A DNA stretch of 64,000 nucleotides from Chloroflexaceae bacterium (lineage in GTDB: Bacteria > Chloroflexota > Chloroflexia > Chloroflexales > Chloroflexaceae): the NCBI GenBank assembly GCA_025057155.1, contig JANWYD010000010.1, positions 166,061-230,060 of the forward strand, read 5' to 3'. Below the pieces are notes generated by a model. It was not told the DNA's origin and did not search any database. It saw only the letters and a list, made by a program, of their open reading frames with translations. This document shows positions 1 through 9,486 of this stretch, piece after piece (position 1 is the first letter of the stretch; each line of letters begins with the position of its first letter). The translations under genes were made by a program, and so were the position numbers.

Positions 1-1106
1 CGCGGGCCAGCCGCAAAGCCGCCCCACCACATCACCGATGAACCGTAAAAGAGGATCAGCGTGAGCGGCGCCAGGACCAGGAGCCACCACTCGGCGCGTC
101 GCTCGCCGCCACGCCACCAGAGGATCGCTGCCGGCAGCGCGAGCAGCAGCCACGGCGCGCGCACGAACAGGCCGCGGAAGGCGCCGAAGGTCAGGCCCCA
201 GAGGGCCTCGATCCGGGGCCCGGTAATGCTCATAAAGCCAGTGTGGTGCTGCTCCTGCCACAGGGCCGAGTGGGCATAACCGATAGGCAGCGGCGTACCG
301 AAGGCGACCAGGTCGTACACGATCAGGAGCGCCAGCGGCATGGCGCCGCCAAGCGCGAGCGGCCCGATCCAGCGCCAGCCGCGCCGCGCCAGCGCATAGA
401 GACCAATCAGTGCGGCGGGCAGTACAACAGGGTATTCGCTGATGACTGCCCAGCCCAGCAGCAGTCCGCAGAGCAGGCCGCGGGCGTAGGCAGGCCGGCC
501 CCTCTCGTCATCGCGCGGCCAGGCCACAAAGAAGGCCCCGAAGAGCAGTGCAGCGGCGACCTGATGGCTGTAGAAGTTGCCCGCATAGGGCGCGGCGCTG
601 GTGCCGAGGCCGTAGGCCAGGGCGCCCAGAGCAGCCAGTGATGGGACTACGCCCAGCCTCACGAGCGCCAGGTGAAATACCACCCCTAGGCCTGCTGCGG
701 CGATAGCGACAACTGCCAGAGTTAACGCATACTGCACCAGAGCGAAGCGGATCTTGTCGGCCCGCAGGCCGCTGCCATCCTCCCGCAGCGTGGACTGAAA
801 CGCCGTTCCGCTGCTAATGGTCTCCAGGCGCTCACGCACCGGCGGGATGTTTAACGCCGGGCTGAGGACCATGTACACGGGCATGGCCAGAAACGATAGC
901 CCCGGTGGCTTGTCGGTATACGCGCGTCCTTCGTAGATGGCATAGTCGCCGGTATTGGCGACATAGCGATCAATGCTGACCGTGCCATCGTCAACCATAG
1001 CCAGCACCAGATTGAGCCGCGAGTTCTGGTTCCAGTCCGACCAGCGAGGCAGCACATAGGTATAACAGATGAGGAGCAGGATGAAAATCAGAAGTGAGCG
1101 TTGCAT
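1..1106 (-). CDS. GT39-like membrane glycosyltransferase (3' end cut by window edge)
   Basis: An open frame runs from an ATG at 1106 off the left edge, giving 368 visible residues with no stop. The start has a good ribosome site (AGGAG about 6 nt upstream) and lies 16 nt after the stop of the next upstream gene, so the two are probably co-transcribed. The protein starts with a hydrophobic segment and then has a lumenal-type loop containing DKPPGLSFL, which resembles the DKxPG loop of PMT/GT39-type (ArnT-like) glycosyltransferases; many further hydrophobic segments follow. These enzymes transfer a sugar from a polyprenyl-phosphate donor on the outer face of the membrane. The acceptor cannot be read here. 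The short minus-strand frame at 851-1057 is a shadow of this gene. Confidence 0.75.
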   Translation of the reverse strand, partial: MQRSLLIFILLLICYTYVLPRWSDWNQNSRLNLVLAMVDDGTVSIDRYVANTGDYAIYEGRAYTDKPPGLSFLAMPVYMVLSPALNIPPVRERLETISSGTAFQSTLREDGSGLRADKIRFALVQYALTLAVVAIAAAGLGVVFHLALVRLGVVPSLAALGALAYGLGTSAAPYAGNFYSHQVAAALLFGAFFVAWPRDDERGRPAYARGLLCGLLLGWAVISEYPVVLPAALIGLYALARRGWRWIGPLALGGAMPLALLIVYDLVAFGTPLPIGYAHSALWQEQHHTGFMSITGPRIEALWGLTFGAFRGLFVRAPWLLLALPAAILWWRGGERRAEWWLLVLAPLTLILFYGSSVMWWGGFAAGP

Positions 1107-1122
1107 CGCTCCTGCCTCCCTT

Positions 1123-2655
1123 TCACGGCCCGCTGCGCTGTAGCAATCTATACGGCTCAGCGGTGTAGATAACCTGGTAGTCGCGGGCCAGCACCTCGTC
1201 CGGGTAGATCCTGGTGTATGCACTGAACGGCCCGAGCAGCACATAGGGCGGACGGGCTTCCAGCCCATTGTACTGGACGGGCGGGCCGCCGAGCCAGACG
1301 TGGCGAACAGCCGGATCGAGCAGTTCGGTTGGTACGTAGTGATAGTTATGGTCGGTGAGCACGCCCATCTCCGGCTCCCAGGTTTCGATGATCGGGCCGA
1401 CCGGCACATTCCGGTCAAGGTAGGCAGCCATCTCGTGGGCAGCGTAGCGGGGGCTAAGTACGCCCCGGGTGCTAAGGGCTAGTGGCACGAGAATAACTAG
1501 CGCCAGATAGGCCGCCCCGAGCCAGGCCGGGGCTGTGCGCTGGCGCTTCCACAGCGCCTGGAAGAGATCATAGGCCAGCAGGGCTGTTGTGAAGGACCCG
1601 AGGATCACGGCAGGGAACGCGTAGCGCGGCCAGCCCAGCGAGATCATGAACCAGGCGAGCCAGAGTACCGCCATTAAGGTCGCGGCCAGGTGCGTCAGCG
1701 CCCACGGGCTGCGCGTGCGGGCGCGCCAGAGGCCATAGGCCAGACCGGGGAGGAGCAAGCCGCCGTAGACCTGGATCAGGTAGCGCGCGGCGCGCAGACT
1801 CGCCTGCGTGTCAAAGACAAAGATCGCTCCGCCAGCAGCCTGGCGCGTCTTGGCCAGGTTTGCTGCGAAACCATCGGGACCAAAGAAGGTGAACATGACC
1901 ACGGTCCAGATCGTGAAGCAGGCCGTGGCAATCATTAGTGGCGCCAGGCGCACCCACCAGTTGCCCGCCCGGTAGTAGAGCCAGTCGAGCAGGGCCAGCA
2001 GCGCCAGCGATGGCAGAACAATCAGCACAAACTGATTCTTGGTCACCAGGGCGAGGCCGAAGGCCAGCCCGGCGAGCAGGCTGGAGCGTCGCGCTGTCGC
2101 TGGCCTCAAAATGGCGGCGCTATAGCCAAGGAGTCCAAGCAAGAGAAAGGCGATCCCTGGCACTTCGCCGAGCGCCTGGCGCCCGTACTCGATCAGCCCC
2201 TCGAAGCGCAGGGTTCGAGAGGCCAGCGCCAGCAGCACTGCCAGCATGGCCACCTGCCAGCCATAGAGCCGGCGCGCCAGGAAGTAGAGCGCGACGAGCG
2301 CGAGGGCCATATAGGCCACAATGACCAGGCGCGCTTGAAGCAGGCCAACCCCGCCCAGTTTGAACGCGGCGGCCACAGGCAGCATCACCGTCGGCCCGAC
2401 GCCGATCGTCGGCCCGAAGTAGCGAAAGCCTTCGCTGCTGATGTCAGCGTACACCCCGTAGCGCACCAGCGTCTTGGGTACATGCAGGTGCGAACCCTCA
2501 TCGAACCAGGTTGGCGGCGCATAGGGCAGGTTGATCAGCGCGAGAAGCGCGATCAGAAGAGCGAGGGGCAGGGCGATGATCCATTCCCGGCTTCGCCGAG
2601 CAGCGGCTGATTGGTGTGCGAGAGGCGAGCGTCTAACTGAGAGTTGTTCTGACAT
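1123..2655 (-). CDS. GT39-like (PMT family) membrane glycosyltransferase
   Basis: The 510-residue polytopic membrane protein has one N-terminal hydrophobic helix, then the loop WFDEGSHLHVPKTLVRYG, which is the acidic first loop typical of GT39/PMT-2 family enzymes (polyprenyl-phosphate sugar transferases). About ten further hydrophobic stretches follow, and a C-terminal soluble tail ends near residue 510. I chose the ATG at 2655 because the transmembrane segment follows about 25 residues later; an upstream ATG at 2736 would add 27 residues without a ribosome site. It precedes the truncated GT39-like gene by 16 nt. Donor and acceptor are unknown; glycan or protein decoration in the surrounding surface-polysaccharide locus is an inference. 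Confidence 0.8.
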   Translation of the reverse strand: MSEQLSVRRSPLAHQSAAARRSREWIIALPLALLIALLALINLPYAPPTWFDEGSHLHVPKTLVRYGVYADISSEGFRYFGPTIGVGPTVMLPVAAAFKLGGVGLLQARLVIVAYMALALVALYFLARRLYGWQVAMLAVLLALASRTLRFEGLIEYGRQALGEVPGIAFLLLGLLGYSAAILRPATARRSSLLAGLAFGLALVTKNQFVLIVLPSLALLALLDWLYYRAGNWWVRLAPLMIATACFTIWTVVMFTFFGPDGFAANLAKTRQAAGGAIFVFDTQASLRAARYLIQVYGGLLLPGLAYGLWRARTRSPWALTHLAATLMAVLWLAWFMISLGWPRYAFPAVILGSFTTALLAYDLFQALWKRQRTAPAWLGAAYLALVILVPLALSTRGVLSPRYAAHEMAAYLDRNVPVGPIIETWEPEMGVLTDHNYHYVPTELLDPAVRHVWLGGPPVQYNGLEARPPYVLLGPFSAYTRIYPDEVLARDYQVIYTAEPYRLLQRSGP

Positions 2656-2761
2656 CGTTATCCCGATCCGCGTTGAACAGACCGCATGCGCTTCATCGCC
2701 AGGTCTCGCCAGGACGCCAGATACGGCAATCCTCATTCCGAAATGGCATCAGCCGCCTTCA

Positions 2762-2804
2762 GTCGAACGAGAGGGGAGGTGACGGCCTCCCCCTCTCATT
2801 CGAC
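2762..2804 (-). terminator. long hairpin between radical SAM gene and GT39 gene
   Basis: Arms at 2762-2779 and 2786-2804 pair over about 18 bp with one bulge and one mismatch around a 6-nt loop (TGACGG). It lies just after the stop of the minus-strand gene ending at 2828. No T-run follows on the minus strand, so it may be a transcript-end or processing hairpin rather than a classical intrinsic terminator. Confidence 0.5.
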
Positions 2805-2827
2805 CATTACAAAGACACCAGTCGCCC

Positions 2828-4606
2828 TCAGTCACCCGAACCGGCCAGGCGCTGCATCCCCTTGGCCTGCAGGCTGCCCCCCATCCATTTGAGATGATTG
2901 ATGCCAATGGTCCAGAGCTGGCCGAGGGTGTCGGGGTTGGTCGCGCCCTTGAGGAAGGTCTTGATTGGCCCTGGACGCAACGACCACTCGCGGGCGGCGC
3001 GCCTGGCCCAGTATTCCAGGTCTTTCGAGCTGAGGTGCGGATAGTTCAGCACCGTGTGGGAGTACATATCGTAGTCCTCCCACTGATTCATCTGGATCCA
3101 GCCATTCTCGACCGCTTCGTAGTAGAAGGGCGTACCCGGATAGGGGGTGGCGATATGGAACAGGGCGATGTCCAGCGGGAGACGCTTGGAAAGGGCGATG
3201 GTCTGCTGGATGGTCTCGACCGTCTCTCCGGGCAGGCCGATGATGAAGTAGCCCCAGTTCATGATCCCGGCCCGGTGGCTGGCGGCAATCGTCTCTTCGA
3301 TGCGCTTGACGGTCGTGCCTTTGCGCGCCCGCTTCAGCACCGCCTCGCTGCCGCTCTCCAGTCCCCAGGCGATCATGAAGCAGCCTGCCCGGCGCATTAG
3401 TTGCAGCTCGGCCTCGTCAACGAAGTCCACCCGGCTGTTGCAGCTCCAGCGCAGCTTCAAACCCTCTTTGATGATCGTGTTGCAGAGGTCGTAGACGAAC
3501 TCCTTCTTCACCGTGAACAGGTCGGCCTCGAAGTGGATATGATGCATGCCCATTTCTTTGAGCATGAACATTTCCTGGAGCACGTGCTCAGGGCTGCGGT
3601 GGCGCACGCTCGATTGATAGGTGACGTGCTTGATACAGTAGCGGCAGCCGGCCGGGCAGCCGCGGCTGGTGAGCACAAAGGTGTAGGGTCCGCCGACAAT
3701 AGGCACCTTGTACTTGCGCCAGGGCAGTTGATCGTGGAGGGGGATGGGCAGGCTATCCAGGTTCTCGATGAAAGGCCGGTCGGGGTTGATGCGCACCTGG
3801 CCGTGCTCATCGCGGTAGGCGATGCCAAGGGTCTCGCGCAGGGCGCGAGCGATCACCTGCGGGTAGACGCCAAGGAAACGCCCGCGGGTGGTCAGGTAGG
3901 AAGCGTCGGGGAAGGGCAGCTTGCGCCAGGGCGCCGTCAGGTCAGGGTTGCCGACCGGCACGGTCTCGGTGGCCTTCTCCAGTTCCACCTGGCGATCAAT
4001 CGTCTTGATCACATCGACAATGGTCAACTCAGGCTCGCCACGCACAACGATATCGAGCGTCGGGTATGCCTCCAACGTTTCGCGGCTCATCGGGGTCACG
4101 TGAGTGCCGATGGCCATCGTGATGGTGCCGACGGCCTTGCCGATGAAGGTGGTGCGCATGTCGTTCGTCAGCGTGGGCGCCGTGGCGTGAATGATCATGT
4201 AGCGCGGCTTTTTCTCCCACATATACTTCTCGAACGACTTCCAATCCATCATCAGGCCGATTGCGTCAATGACCTCGACGCTGTAGCCAGCCTCTTTGAC
4301 CACAGCGCCGATCTGGGCCAGAGCGGTCTGCGGCCAGATGATCCCGTCGCGGGTGCGCCGTCCGACGCGAGCGATGTCGCGCAGGAACAGATCGCCATCG
4401 GGCGAGGGCGGATTCAACACCAGTACGTCAAGGCGCTTCGTGCGCTCGCGGGGCATCTCAACGAAACGGATCTCGCCGGCCCGCTCGTCGGCCCTGGCCG
4501 GCGCCACCAGCTTGATGCCGCTGGTCTTGTCCCCGGGAGCGACGCGCTTCTCGGCGCCGTTGTCGGCAGGCTTCGGGGTAGTAGTGTCATGCACGTGCTC
4601 GCTCAT
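2828..4606 (-). CDS. B12-binding domain radical SAM protein
   Basis: The 592-residue protein has a low-complexity, charged N-terminal stretch (1-55), then a cobalamin-binding-like domain (about 58-205, beginning VLVLNPPSPDGD), then a radical SAM core. The cluster-binding motif CPAGCRYC is visible, with cysteines at about 317, 321 and 324, followed by ESGSE and later TIM-barrel strands. Family knowledge: such proteins (BchE, HpnJ and relatives) perform SAM/B12-dependent methylation or rearrangement, often on lipids or pigments. The substrate is not evident. The start at 4606 is supported by GAGGAG 9 nt upstream. A location beside GT39 genes and a polyprenyl-type GT2 suggests a role in lipid or glycan modification, but that is only context. 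Confidence 0.85.
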   Translation of the reverse strand: MSEHVHDTTTPKPADNGAEKRVAPGDKTSGIKLVAPARADERAGEIRFVEMPRERTKRLDVLVLNPPSPDGDLFLRDIARVGRRTRDGIIWPQTALAQIGAVVKEAGYSVEVIDAIGLMMDWKSFEKYMWEKKPRYMIIHATAPTLTNDMRTTFIGKAVGTITMAIGTHVTPMSRETLEAYPTLDIVVRGEPELTIVDVIKTIDRQVELEKATETVPVGNPDLTAPWRKLPFPDASYLTTRGRFLGVYPQVIARALRETLGIAYRDEHGQVRINPDRPFIENLDSLPIPLHDQLPWRKYKVPIVGGPYTFVLTSRGCPAGCRYCIKHVTYQSSVRHRSPEHVLQEMFMLKEMGMHHIHFEADLFTVKKEFVYDLCNTIIKEGLKLRWSCNSRVDFVDEAELQLMRRAGCFMIAWGLESGSEAVLKRARKGTTVKRIEETIAASHRAGIMNWGYFIIGLPGETVETIQQTIALSKRLPLDIALFHIATPYPGTPFYYEAVENGWIQMNQWEDYDMYSHTVLNYPHLSSKDLEYWARRAAREWSLRPGPIKTFLKGATNPDTLGQLWTIGINHLKWMGGSLQAKGMQRLAGSGD

Positions 4607-4658
4607 CTGCTAGTTCTCCTCGTTGCGCGCGTCGAGCGCGATAGTTGTCTAGGAAACC

Positions 4659-5117
4659 TTATGAACCTTGAGAGTGAATTGGCCCTTGGGTTATGCTATC
4701 ACGCTTCCTGGCGCGTCGAGCGGCCAGAGAGAGCCTCAGTGATTGGGCCAGCATTGCCAGGAAGCTGAGTTGCAAGATGATTATGGCTGCTGGCCCGACC
4801 AGAAAGTGCAATGGTCGATTCAAATTGGCGATCTCTAACCCGAAGAGAAAGTCTATCGCTGCGTGCAACTCTCTCGCTATGTGCTTGGCGTATTCGTAGA
4901 GCAGACCGAATAACAGGCCAGTGAGTAGCCAGCTCACGTTCAGCCGAGTTGGTTGTACATACGCTCGGAGTCCGAACCACCCGCTAAGCGCCAGGGCGAG
5001 CATGATCGGCCAGTTGTGACTGACCAGGACAATCGCGTATCCCAGGACGTAATGCCATTGTCCAAGGTTAGCATAACTCCATTCCTCAAGCGCCAGCAGC
5101 TCTTGTACCGCCTCCAT
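4659..5117 (-). CDS. small polytopic membrane protein, unknown function
   Basis: This 152-residue protein starts MEAVQELLALEEWSY and contains about four hydrophobic segments, with a basic C-terminus (AARRARKRDS). The ATG at 5117 overlaps the TGA of the upstream GT2 gene by one base (TGATG), indicating translational coupling. A longer frame upstream to 5381 exists but only reads through the GT2 gene in another phase and is not believable. I do not recognise the family. A partner of the coupled GT2 enzyme, for example an accessory membrane subunit, is a reasonable inference. Confidence 0.65.
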   Translation of the reverse strand: MEAVQELLALEEWSYANLGQWHYVLGYAIVLVSHNWPIMLALALSGWFGLRAYVQPTRLNVSWLLTGLLFGLLYEYAKHIARELHAAIDFLFGLEIANLNRPLHFLVGPAAIIILQLSFLAMLAQSLRLSLAARRARKRDSITQGPIHSQGS

Positions 5118-6346
5118 CAGATTGCCGCCTCGCCCCGCAATGCCGGCGCGGGGGTGTAGGTCCAGTTCAGGTCGGCTTCCGCTTCGACGTCGCGGCGGCT
5201 CAGTTCGGCCAGCACCCGCGCCAGGCTCCAGGCGCTCACCAGTTGCACGCCGGTCAGCACCAGCAGCGCGCTGACCACCGGCGCGAACCACGAGGCGGCC
5301 AGGGCCGGGTTGGTCAGGTCGAACATGACGGCTGCAAGGTAGGTGGCGAAGCCGCCGAGGATCGCCAGGATGCCCAGCCACCAGTAGTGCTTCTCGATGC
5401 GGCGACCATTGCCCCGGCGTCCGAAGAGTCCCTGACGGATTGGCCGGCGGTGGAAGAGAGCCACCACATAGCTGAAGGTCGTGCCGGTGGTGTACAGCGT
5501 CACTCCGGCCACAGCCAGAACCAGGGCGCCAAAGAGGGTGGGGAAGGACCAGCCAGCCTGACCGGTCGCAAAGTGCACTGCGATCTGACTGCCGATGATC
5601 AGCATAGCGGTGAGAAGCAGCGCCAGTCCCAGCCCGCCGAAGATCCGCACCGGGTTATAGGTCAGCGCGGTCCAGATGATCGATTTGGTAAAGCGCAGCC
5701 CGTCACGCACCACGCTCAGTTTGCTGCGACCGGAGCGTTCCTTGTAAGGAATCGGCGTCTCAACAATCTTTACCCCTTCGTGCAGGGCCCGTGTGCTCAT
5801 TGCCGGAGTGAAGTCCAGCGTGTTAGGCAGGGGATAGATCATTGGCAGTACCGAACGGCGCAGCACGCGCTGACCGCTGGCGCTGTCGGTGATGCGCACA
5901 CCCGCGACCAGCGAGAGCATCGTGGCAAAGATCGTATTACCAATGCGGCGCACCAGGGGCATCTCGCTGTGCTCGCCAGACATACGGCTGCCAATCACAA
6001 TCTCGGCGCCCTCGAGCGCCAGGCGACACATCTCCGGGAAGCGCTCAGGCGGGTAGGTGCTGTCGGCGTCGAGGAAGCCGATCAATTCGCCGCGAGCCAC
6101 GCTGAAGCCGGTTTTCAGGGCGCCGCCGTACCCGCGATTCTGCTGCCGGATGAGGCGCACCTGCTCCCCAAAACCCTGCACAATCGCCGCGGTGCGATCG
6201 GTCGAGCCGTCGTCAACCACGATGCACTCCAGGTCATCAACACCGACCTCGGCCAGTTGCGGCCGGATCGCCAGAACGCGTTCAACAATGGCTGCAATGC
6301 CGTCTTCTTCGTTATAGGCGGGTATCACTACGGAGAGCGTGGGCAT
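5117..6346 (-). CDS. GT2 glycosyltransferase, DPM1/polyprenyl-phosphate type
   Basis: The 409-residue protein has an N-terminal GT-A domain (1-230) with SVVIPAYNEE at 5-14, DDGSTD at 45-50 and the metal-binding FLDAD at 91-95. Four or so transmembrane segments (about 235-390) follow, as in polyprenyl-phosphate glucose/mannose transferases of the DPM1/GtrB/ArnC group. These load a sugar on polyprenyl phosphate at the cytoplasmic face. This matches the downstream GT39-like enzymes, which use such lipid-linked sugars as donors. The ATG at 6346 is chosen over an upstream in-frame start at 6481 because the GT-A fold starts there and AGAGGAG lies 8 nt upstream. The stop overlaps the next gene by one base. 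Confidence 0.88.
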   Translation of the reverse strand: MPTLSVVIPAYNEEDGIAAIVERVLAIRPQLAEVGVDDLECIVVDDGSTDRTAAIVQGFGEQVRLIRQQNRGYGGALKTGFSVARGELIGFLDADSTYPPERFPEMCRLALEGAEIVIGSRMSGEHSEMPLVRRIGNTIFATMLSLVAGVRITDSASGQRVLRRSVLPMIYPLPNTLDFTPAMSTRALHEGVKIVETPIPYKERSGRSKLSVVRDGLRFTKSIIWTALTYNPVRIFGGLGLALLLTAMLIIGSQIAVHFATGQAGWSFPTLFGALVLAVAGVTLYTTGTTFSYVVALFHRRPIRQGLFGRRGNGRRIEKHYWWLGILAILGGFATYLAAVMFDLTNPALAASWFAPVVSALLVLTGVQLVSAWSLARVLAELSRRDVEAEADLNWTYTPAPALRGEAAI

Positions 6347-6392
6347 ACAAGCCGCTCCTCTGTACGCCCGACCGGGACGGTCGGGGTGACGG

Positions 6393-7124
6393 TTAATACA
6401 CGACAAGCTCAGGCTCAGGCGCGGGCAGCGGATCGCGACGCAGGTCGCGCACCACACGGGCAGGATTGCCCACTGCAACACAGTAGTCAGGCACGTCTTT
6501 AGTGACCACGGCGCCGGCCCCGATCACGGCGTTGCGTCCAATCTTCACTCCGTCGAGGACGATGGCGCCGCTGCCGATCCATGCGCCGTCGGCGATGCTG
6601 ATGCCCTGGGCGGTGATCCCCTGGTGGCTGATGGGCCGGTTGGGATCGCTGAATACATGGTTGACGGCCAGGAGTTGCACCAGGGTGCCGAGATAGACGT
6701 CATCGCCAATGGTGATCCCCCCCTGCCCCCGCAGGATGCAACTCTCGCCGATCAGCGAGCGCGCCCCGATGGTAATGTGGCTGTGGGGCAGATTGCGAAA
6801 ATTGTAGACGTGCAGAATGGCGTTCTTCATCACCAGACTGTCGGGGCCGATGCTGATCCCGCCAGGACAGGCGTGCAGATACACTCCGTGGTCCAGGTAA
6901 GCGCCTCGACCCAGCCGCACGTTGTTGGCGAAGCGGATGCGCACGCCATCTTCGATGGCGGCAACCCCGTCCATACGGAGAATTGTGCGGTAGGCCAGTG
7001 CGCGCAGGCCGATGCCGGGCAGCCCCGGAACCCACGCCAGCGTTGCCTGGACTGCTTGCTCAAGCACGTAGCGTGGCAGCGACGTGGCCTGTCGTGACAG
7101 GTAGAGTTTGAGCTGGTCGAGCAT
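6393..7124 (-). CDS. left-handed beta-helix acyltransferase (WcaF/WbbJ-like)
   Basis: The 243-residue protein has hexapeptide repeats across about residues 55-225 (for example [51 protein letters not shown]). It ends with the GNPARVV motif typical of the NeuD/WcaF/maltose-O-acetyltransferase group. An AVNH segment near residue 155 supplies the usual catalytic histidine. These are trimeric, cytosolic O- or N-acetyltransferases using acetyl-CoA. In this locus it probably acetylates a glycan repeat unit or its sugar precursor. It lies 46 nt upstream of the GT2 gene in the same direction. Confidence 0.85.
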   Translation of the reverse strand: MLDQLKLYLSRQATSLPRYVLEQAVQATLAWVPGLPGIGLRALAYRTILRMDGVAAIEDGVRIRFANNVRLGRGAYLDHGVYLHACPGGISIGPDSLVMKNAILHVYNFRNLPHSHITIGARSLIGESCILRGQGGITIGDDVYLGTLVQLLAVNHVFSDPNRPISHQGITAQGISIADGAWIGSGAIVLDGVKIGRNAVIGAGAVVTKDVPDYCVAVGNPARVVRDLRRDPLPAPEPELVVY

Positions 7125-7265
7125 CGGAGAGCAACTCCCAGGCCGTTATTGCAACATGGATGCCGTGGTGCGTTGTACCGCAAGATACGATACAGAAGGC
7201 TTCTAACGATTAGCTAAATCAGGCGCTTATCAGCGCTGACAGTTCTGTTACACGACGCCAGCTTC

Positions 7266-8354
7266 CTACGAACTGCTGAGGAGGTCGGCTATGGCGTCAA
7301 CGGCCCGTTCTGCTGCCCCGGCGCGCACCGGAGCGGGCGTTTCGCGCAGGCGGGCGAGGGCCTGTGGCGCAAGCCAGGCGCGGGCGCCGGTCGTGATAGA
7401 CTCAAACGTATTGCCGATGAGCACGGCTACCCCGGCATCCACCAGGTAACGCCACTCGGTTTCGTTGCGTACAATCAGCAGCGGCGTTCCCAGCACCGCC
7501 GCTTCTTCTTGCAACCCGCCCGAGTCGGTCAGCAAGGCGCGGGCGGCGCCGACGAGCCGCAGGGTGTCGAGGTAGCCCAGGGGGCGGCAGACGCGCACGC
7601 GCGGCGACAGAACCAGCCGCTGCTGATCCAGGGCCGCCTGGGTGCGCGGATGCACCGGGAAGACGATGATATGCTCTTCAGCCACCGCGTTAATCGCTCG
7701 CACGATGCCGGGAAGGACGTCGGGAGTGGTGTTCTCAGCCCGATGAATGGTTAGCGCCAGGTAGCTCCGGGGTTGCAGTTCGAGTTGTTCAAGGATTGGC
7801 GACAGTTCGGCGCGGCTTCGGTTGCGCTGGGCGGCGTCAATAGCCGTGGAGCCGATGATCCGGATACGTTCCTCCGGCAGCCCTTCGCGACGCAGGTTCT
7901 CAGCGGCGATATCGTCGGCGGCGAGGAGCAGGTCGGCGATGTGATCAACGATGATCCGGTTTAGTTCTTCTGGCATGGCCCGGTTGAACGAACGCCCGCC
8001 TGCTTCCAGATGCACCAGCGGTATACCCAGCTTGGCCGCGCAGAGCGCGCCGGCCATGGTTGTATTCGTGTCGCCCTGAACCAGGACTGCGTCGGGGCGC
8101 CGTTCGAGCAGGATTGGCTCCAGACGGGCCAGGATGCGCGCCGTCTGTTCCCCGTGACTCGCCGAACCCACCCCCAGGGTATGCTTCGGCGTCGGCAGGC
8201 CCAGTTCCTCGAAGAAGATCGCGTCTACCTCATATGAGTAGTGCTGCCCCGAATGGACGAGCACGTGGTCGAAACGCTGCTCCAGCAACGGAATCACCGG
8301 CGAGAGCTTGATAATCTCAGGTCGCGTGCCCAGGATGGTGAGAACGGTCGGCAT
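7266..8354 (-). CDS. wecB: UDP-N-acetylglucosamine 2-epimerase (non-hydrolysing)
   Basis: The 362-residue protein, the usual length for WecB/MnaA, begins MPTVLTILGTRPEIIKLSPV, which is the family's N-terminal signature. Further conserved segments are HSGQHYSYEVD, QGDTNT, HLEAGGRSFNRAMPEE and DSGGLQEEA. The enzyme converts UDP-GlcNAc to UDP-ManNAc in the cytosol, supplying ManNAc for surface polysaccharide. The ATG at 8354 is preferred over one at 8393 because GAAAGGTG lies upstream and the fold starts there. It begins 4 nt after the stop of the upstream hexapeptide acyltransferase. No WecC-like dehydrogenase is in the window. Confidence 0.93.
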   Translation of the reverse strand: MPTVLTILGTRPEIIKLSPVIPLLEQRFDHVLVHSGQHYSYEVDAIFFEELGLPTPKHTLGVGSASHGEQTARILARLEPILLERRPDAVLVQGDTNTTMAGALCAAKLGIPLVHLEAGGRSFNRAMPEELNRIIVDHIADLLLAADDIAAENLRREGLPEERIRIIGSTAIDAAQRNRSRAELSPILEQLELQPRSYLALTIHRAENTTPDVLPGIVRAINAVAEEHIIVFPVHPRTQAALDQQRLVLSPRVRVCRPLGYLDTLRLVGAARALLTDSGGLQEEAAVLGTPLLIVRNETEWRYLVDAGVAVLIGNTFESITTGARAWLAPQALARLRETPAPVRAGAAERAVDAIADLLSSS

Positions 8355-8358
8355 ACAA

Positions 8359-9327
8359 TTAACACCTTTCTGCATACTCAAGTTGCACGCCATAGTAGCG
8401 TTTGAGAAACAGCATCAGTTCGACATAAATATGGTCACGTGCGCCGGTCATCTGTTTACGATCCAGATCCAGCCAGAGATCCGGGGCCGGGGGGCGCCAG
8501 TCGGGGCGGTTCACCAGCCAGATGGTGCGCTCGCTGGGGGCGCTCGGCGCTGGCAGCGGCCCCTGAGCGGGAGCGATAGCGATGCGGTACGCTCGCCGGT
8601 GATGGGTGAACCGGAGCGCACCCGGCTCCTCCCGCGGCGCCAGTCCCATACCGTCGGCAAGGATCAGTTCGCCAAAATGACGCAGCATCTGTGTCACCGC
8701 TGCATCCCGCTGGCGCGGGTTCAACGTGCGACGCATCCGTTCCATCGAGCTGACAACGCGGGCAGGGCTGCCCTCGGCGACGCTGCCGGGGGGCAGCGCG
8801 CCGCTCACCACCGTGCGCGAGTTGACAAAACTGTTGTCGCCAACCTCGGCGCCGGGCTGAAAAAAGACCCCCGCCGCGCACCACACGTAATCGCCCACGG
8901 TTACCCGCCCGAAGCGCACCCAGTAGCCCTCGGTATAGGGCAGAAACGAGCCGTGCGTATAGACCACGCAGCGCGCCCCCAGCGCGCTCCAGTTGCCGAT
9001 GCGCACCTCCTCTTCGGTGTTAATCAGACATTGCGGGCCTACGTAACTGTGAGCGCCCAGGCGTAGGCCCCTGGCCCCATAAACCAGCGTAAAGCTGCTC
9101 ACCAGCGTATAGGGGCCAATCACTACATCGCCGTCGCAGCGAATGAGGGTAAGCGCCCGAATCGCGCAATGATCCCCCAGGCTGATGTGACGGCCCATCA
9201 CGCTGGCGAACCAGCCGATCTGCACGTTGCGCCCGATCCGCGCGCCGCAGCACACCCGCAGCACCCACGGTTTGAGCGCCGGCGGCAGGACGAAGAGCAG
9301 CGCGAAGATGAAGGTGCGAAAGCTCAT
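8359..9327 (-). CDS. hexapeptide-repeat acyltransferase with C-terminal extension
   Basis: The 322-residue protein starts with a hydrophobic N-terminus (1-25), then has left-handed beta-helix repeats over about 28-190 (IGRNVQIG, LGDHCAI, IGPYTLV, LGAHSYVG, IGNWSALGARC, VGDYVWCAAGV, VGDNSFV) and the closing motif GSPARVVSS. It resembles acetyltransferases of the WbbJ/VatD superfamily. The last 120 residues form an additional region of unknown fold, rich in charged and aromatic residues, that is not part of the usual family and may bind the acceptor or a partner. Only 4 nt separate it from wecB, so the two are probably translated together. Confidence 0.8.
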   Translation of the reverse strand: MSFRTFIFALLFVLPPALKPWVLRVCCGARIGRNVQIGWFASVMGRHISLGDHCAIRALTLIRCDGDVVIGPYTLVSSFTLVYGARGLRLGAHSYVGPQCLINTEEEVRIGNWSALGARCVVYTHGSFLPYTEGYWVRFGRVTVGDYVWCAAGVFFQPGAEVGDNSFVNSRTVVSGALPPGSVAEGSPARVVSSMERMRRTLNPRQRDAAVTQMLRHFGELILADGMGLAPREEPGALRFTHHRRAYRIAIAPAQGPLPAPSAPSERTIWLVNRPDWRPPAPDLWLDLDRKQMTGARDHIYVELMLFLKRYYGVQLEYAERC

Positions 9328-9398
9328 AAATGTTAGGGAAGGCTCTTCTCACCGGGGCGTGTGCGAAGGCATTGCATCTGCGGCTGAGCGCCGGTTAG

Positions 9399-9428
9399 AG
9401 GAGGGAAACCTGGTTTCCCCGCCCTCCT
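9399..9428. terminator. intergenic hairpin with GGAAACC-T-GGTTTCC core
   Basis: Outer arms AGGAGGG (9399-9405) and CCCTCCT (9422-9428) enclose an inner perfect 7-bp stem GGAAACC/GGTTTCC (9404-9418) with a single-base loop. It sits between two minus-strand genes, after the deacetylase-like gene. A related structure occurs at 42393-42415. No T-run is seen, so it could equally be a repeat element. Confidence 0.45.
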
Positions 9429-9486
9429 GCCTGATAAGACGGTTCAGCAAAGCGAGGTTTTCCCGGAGTGTAAGCAGATAACCTGG

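Noticed and set aside
3401..4768. 455-residue plus-strand frame
   Set aside because: Antisense to the radical SAM gene, with no recognisable domain.
5243..6502. 419-residue plus-strand frame
   Set aside because: Antisense to the GT2 gene, which has clear GT-A motifs.
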